This document shows positions 6,028-8,575 of a DNA stretch of 8,575 nucleotides, one piece after another (the stretch's first letter is position 1; each line of letters begins with the position of its first letter). The notes under the pieces were generated by a model. It saw only the letters and a list, made by a program, of their open reading frames with translations. It did no database searches and had not been told where the DNA came from. A program made the translations under genes and the position numbers. This DNA is from Paracoccaceae bacterium (GTDB taxonomy: Bacteria; Pseudomonadota; Alphaproteobacteria; Rhodobacterales; Rhodobacteraceae). The DNA lies in assembly GCA_020832725.1 (NCBI GenBank), contig JAFIEC010000092.1:1-8575 (forward strand), in the 5' to 3' direction.

Positions 6028-7325
6028 ACCTGCGGGCACAGGATGGGAGCGAGGCTCTGTGGCTGGAAAACGCCCGGGTTCCCGAGGCGCTCGTCCAGGG
6101 CCTTTCGGTGCGCGGGCATGACCACCGGACAGGGCTGGCGATCACGGATATCGGCATCGCCACAGACGGGACCTTTACCTCCGACCCGACGGGCGCGCGC
6201 CGGATCGATCTGGCGGGCCGGATCGTGCTGCCGACCTTCATCGATTCCCATGTCCATCTGGACAAGGCCTATATCGTGCGGCGCACCGGAATTCCCGCCG
6301 GAGGATTGCTTGATGCGGTCCGGCTGTCCGGGGCAGATGCGCCGAACTGGACCATCGACGATCTGCTGGCGCGGATGGAACGGGCCCTGTCGCGCGCCCA
6401 TGCCAACGGCACCTCGGCGCTGCGCACCCATCTCGACACGCCGGTCCTGCCCTCCGAAAGCCCGGCATGGCACGCCTTCGACCGGCTGCGGACGCAGTGG
6501 CGCGGCCGGGTCGAGATGCAGGCCGTTGCCCTGATGGCGCTGGAGCGGATCGACGATGCCGCCGATTATGCCGAGCGCTGCCGCCAGATCGCGGAACGGC
6601 GCGGCATTCTCGGGGCGTTCATCGCCCCCGGCATGGCAACGCCAGAGCGGCTGGACAATCTGTTCGAGGCGGCGGGGCGGTATGGCCTCGATGTGGATTT
6701 CCACGTCGACGAGACACTCAACCCCGAGGCACGCGGGCTTGACCTCATCTGCGAAAGCCTGGAGCGCACGGGTTTCGCCGGGCGCGTGATGGCCGGGCAT
6801 TGCTGTTCGCTGGGCACGATGCCGCCTGCGGACCGGGACAGGATCATCGCGATGACACAGCGCGCGGGCGTGCATGTCGTGGCGCTGCCCACCTCCAACC
6901 TCTTCCTGCAGGACCGCCAGCCCCTTGCCACCCCCCTGCGGCGCGGGATCACCGCCGTCCGTGAGTTGCGCGCCGCAGGCGCCTCGGTGCATTTCGCCTC
7001 GGACAACGTGCAGGATCCGTTCTTTCCCTATGGCGATTTCGACATGCTGGACATCTTTCGCACGGCCGTGCAGGTCGCGCATCTTGATGACGATGTCGGC
7101 GGTTGGATCGCCGCGCAATTCGACAACGGCGCGCGCGCCTGCGGCCTTGCCGATCACGGACGTCTGTCCGCAGGCCACCCCGCCGATGCCATCATCCTCG
7201 AGGCGCGGGACCTGTATGACCTGATGAGCCGCCACCACGGCGCGCGCGTCGTCCTGCGCCGGGGGATCGCGCTGCCGCCCGCGCCGACCGCCCTGCCCGC
7301 CTTTCCAGCCCCGGAGTTTGCATGA
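6024..7325 (+). CDS. CodA/AtzC-type metal-dependent amidohydrolase (deaminase-like)
   Basis: This 433-aa TIM-barrel enzyme belongs to the amidohydrolase superfamily. Metal and catalytic residues are in place: DSHVHLDK (His76, His78), FHVDE (His217, Glu220), GHCCS (His249) and ASDNVQDPFFPYG (Asp317). From memory, E. coli cytosine deaminase uses His61, His63, His214, Glu217, His246 and Asp313, and the spacing here agrees closely. The substrate-reading Gln of CodA (VAFPQ) corresponds to VALMA (158-162) by my alignment, so cytosine is unlikely. Expected chemistry is hydrolytic deamination or amide/ring C-N cleavage of a heterocycle or amide. The C-terminal SAGHPADAIILEA is the usual return to the small beta-sandwich domain. 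The start overlaps the previous stop and the stop overlaps the next ATG. Annotation as a cytosine deaminase would be too specific. Confidence 0.88.
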   Translation: MNLRAQDGSEALWLENARVPEALVQGLSVRGHDHRTGLAITDIGIATDGTFTSDPTGARRIDLAGRIVLPTFIDSHVHLDKAYIVRRTGIPAGGLLDAVRLSGADAPNWTIDDLLARMERALSRAHANGTSALRTHLDTPVLPSESPAWHAFDRLRTQWRGRVEMQAVALMALERIDDAADYAERCRQIAERRGILGAFIAPGMATPERLDNLFEAAGRYGLDVDFHVDETLNPEARGLDLICESLERTGFAGRVMAGHCCSLGTMPPADRDRIIAMTQRAGVHVVALPTSNLFLQDRQPLATPLRRGITAVRELRAAGASVHFASDNVQDPFFPYGDFDMLDIFRTAVQVAHLDDDVGGWIAAQFDNGARACGLADHGRLSAGHPADAIILEARDLYDLMSRHHGARVVLRRGIALPPAPTALPAFPAPEFA

Positions 7326-8575
7326 CCGCCAATATTGCCGCCGCAAAGGCCGCGCTGAGTGATCTCGACCTGGACGACGATCCGAAGACGGTGCTTCAGA
7401 AAAGCCGGGATTTCTACTGGTACAGCCCGATCCTCAAGGATCAGCTGCAGCATGTGCGGGCCGATCTGGTGATCGCACCGCGCAATGTCGAGGAGGTGCG
7501 TCGCATCCTCGCCACCTGCTGGAAGCACGATGTGCCGGTCACGACCCGTGGCGCGGGAACCGGGAATTACGGGCAGGCGATGCCGCTGTCGGGCGGGGTG
7601 GTGCTGCACATGAAGCATCTCAACCGCCTGCTGGCGATCAACGAGGATCATTTCGTCGCCGAAGGCGGGGCGGTGATCGAGCAGATCGAGCATGCGCTTC
7701 GGGCCGAGGGCAAGGAGCTGCGCCTCTTTCCCTCGACGACCAGCTCGGCGACGATCGCGGGCTTTGTCGCCGGAGGCTCCAGCGGTGTCGGCGCGATCCG
7801 CTGGGGTGGCCTGCGCAACCCGGCCAATATCCGGCGTCTGCGGCTTGTGACGATGGAGGAAGAGCCGCAGATCGTCGATCTGGTCGGCCCCGGCGAGATC
7901 AGCAAGGCCGCCCATGCCTATGGCGTCAACGGCGTCATCGTCGAGGTAGAGATGCCCTGCGATCCCGCCATCGACTGGGTCGACACGATCCTCGGCGTGA
8001 CCACATTCGAGCGGGCCTGCGAACTGGCCCTGCTGGTGGGCAACGACGACACGATCTGCAAACGGATGCTGTCGAGCTTCGAGGCCCCGATCCCGGCCCT
8101 CTACTTCCTGCGCCACCGCCCTTTCCTCGAGGCCAGCGAGGCAGTGCTGGCCGTCACCGTCTCACGCGAGACATTGCCACGCCTGCTCGAGGTCGTGGAC
8201 GGGTTCGAGGGGGCCAGTCTCCGCCTGCGCTACGACCGCCTGCCCGAGGGGGCGAACCTCTCGGCCGCCTACGAGCTTGCCTGGAACCATACCACCCTGC
8301 GCGCGCTGCGTGTCGATCCGACGGTCACCTATCTGCAGATGATGCTGCCCCCGGCCGAGATGTTCGACAAGATGCGCCGCATCAAGGAGCGCTTTGGCGA
8401 CGAGTTGATGCTGCATTTCGAATTCACGCGCTATGACGGGGTGGTCTCGCCGGTCGGCCTGCCGATCGTGCGCTATACCTCCAGCGAGCGCCTGGAGGAG
8501 ATCATCGCAATCTTCGAACAGGAGCTTGCCGTGGCGGTCTTCAACCCGCACCGTGTCACCCTGGAGGAAGGCGGC
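7322..8575 (+). CDS. FAD-binding (PCMH-type) oxidoreductase, C-terminus cut by window
   Basis: There are 418 complete codons and the frame is open at the right edge. A PCMH/VAO-type FAD domain covers about 47-205: ADLVIAPRNVEEVRRIL, the pyrophosphate loop TTRGAGTGNYGQAMPLSGG (74-92), LFPSTTSSATIAGFVAGG (from 135) and VNGVIVEVEMP closing the domain. The residues after 210 are the substrate-binding cap, without a motif I can assign. The last visible stretch, NPHRVTLEEGG, resembles the region shortly before the C-terminal LNPGK segment of such oxidases, so perhaps 30-40 residues are missing. I see no histidine or cysteine in the loop that would suggest covalent flavin. Probable reaction: oxidation of a C-OH, C-N or C-C bond of the pathway compound, with electrons to oxygen or a carrier. 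ATG 7322 overlaps the preceding stop (ATGA, 7322-7325). Its place in the operon suggests the pathway includes an oxidative step. Confidence 0.88.
   Translation, partial: MTANIAAAKAALSDLDLDDDPKTVLQKSRDFYWYSPILKDQLQHVRADLVIAPRNVEEVRRILATCWKHDVPVTTRGAGTGNYGQAMPLSGGVVLHMKHLNRLLAINEDHFVAEGGAVIEQIEHALRAEGKELRLFPSTTSSATIAGFVAGGSSGVGAIRWGGLRNPANIRRLRLVTMEEEPQIVDLVGPGEISKAAHAYGVNGVIVEVEMPCDPAIDWVDTILGVTTFERACELALLVGNDDTICKRMLSSFEAPIPALYFLRHRPFLEASEAVLAVTVSRETLPRLLEVVDGFEGASLRLRYDRLPEGANLSAAYELAWNHTTLRALRVDPTVTYLQMMLPPAEMFDKMRRIKERFGDELMLHFEFTRYDGVVSPVGLPIVRYTSSERLEEIIAIFEQELAVAVFNPHRVTLEEGG

Noticed and set aside
4846..6039. Long minus-strand open frame (397 codons) opposite the 3' end of the large exported-protein gene and the creatininase gene
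   Set aside because: It is antisense to well-supported genes, has no family motif and is rich in Arg/His/Pro as expected for the complement of GC-rich coding DNA.
5964..7346. Minus-strand open frame of 460 codons opposite the CodA-like gene
   Set aside because: The plus strand carries every metal ligand of the amidohydrolase family, whereas the minus frame reads as compositional shadow without motifs.
7154..8116. Minus-strand open frame of 320 codons opposite the FAD oxidase
   Set aside because: The plus frame has an intact FAD-binding domain. The opposite frame has no recognisable domain or ribosome binding site.

Overview
The window is about two-thirds G+C, with strongly G/C-ending codons and Shine-Dalgarno-type starts. 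Its gene families (GST-like protein, CadC-type winged helix fused to an alpha/beta hydrolase, creatininase and CodA-like deaminase module) are common in Alphaproteobacteria. A Rhodobacterales/Paracoccus-like host is my best guess, made from style alone and not from any marker gene. I see no rRNA, tRNA, insertion sequence, CRISPR array or phage gene.

Left part (1-1397). A minus-strand regulator runs off the left edge. It has an OmpR/CadC-type winged-helix DNA-binding domain followed by an alpha/beta-hydrolase domain, and the nucleophile-elbow serine lies right at the window edge. Its start is closely bounded by an in-frame stop, and a good -10 box places +1 on the ATG itself, suggesting a leaderless mRNA. 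Divergent to it are two small plus-strand reading frames: a 29-codon peptide (weak) and an 85-aa hypothetical protein with a strong ribosome binding site. A large imperfect hairpin follows the second, and the next 240 bases hold nothing convincing.

Middle part (1398-5130). A stand-alone GST-family gene is followed by a 990-aa exported protein of unknown function. The latter has an N-terminal signal sequence that also fits a lipobox, and a body rich in beta-propeller-like blades.

Right part (5131-8575). A tight three-gene operon, probably catabolic, contains a creatininase-family amidohydrolase, a CodA/AtzC-type metal-dependent amidohydrolase (deaminase-like) and an FAD-binding (PCMH-type) oxidoreductase cut by the right edge. 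Each junction is a 4-base ATGA stop/start overlap, so the genes are probably translationally coupled. A perfect 14-bp dyad (6-bp arms) lies 15 bases before the first start codon and is a candidate operator. Metal ligands are conserved in both hydrolases, but residues that define creatinine or cytosine specificity appear changed. The operon therefore looks like a pathway for a nitrogen-containing cyclic or amide compound that I cannot name. This operon and the large exported protein are the least explained parts of the window.
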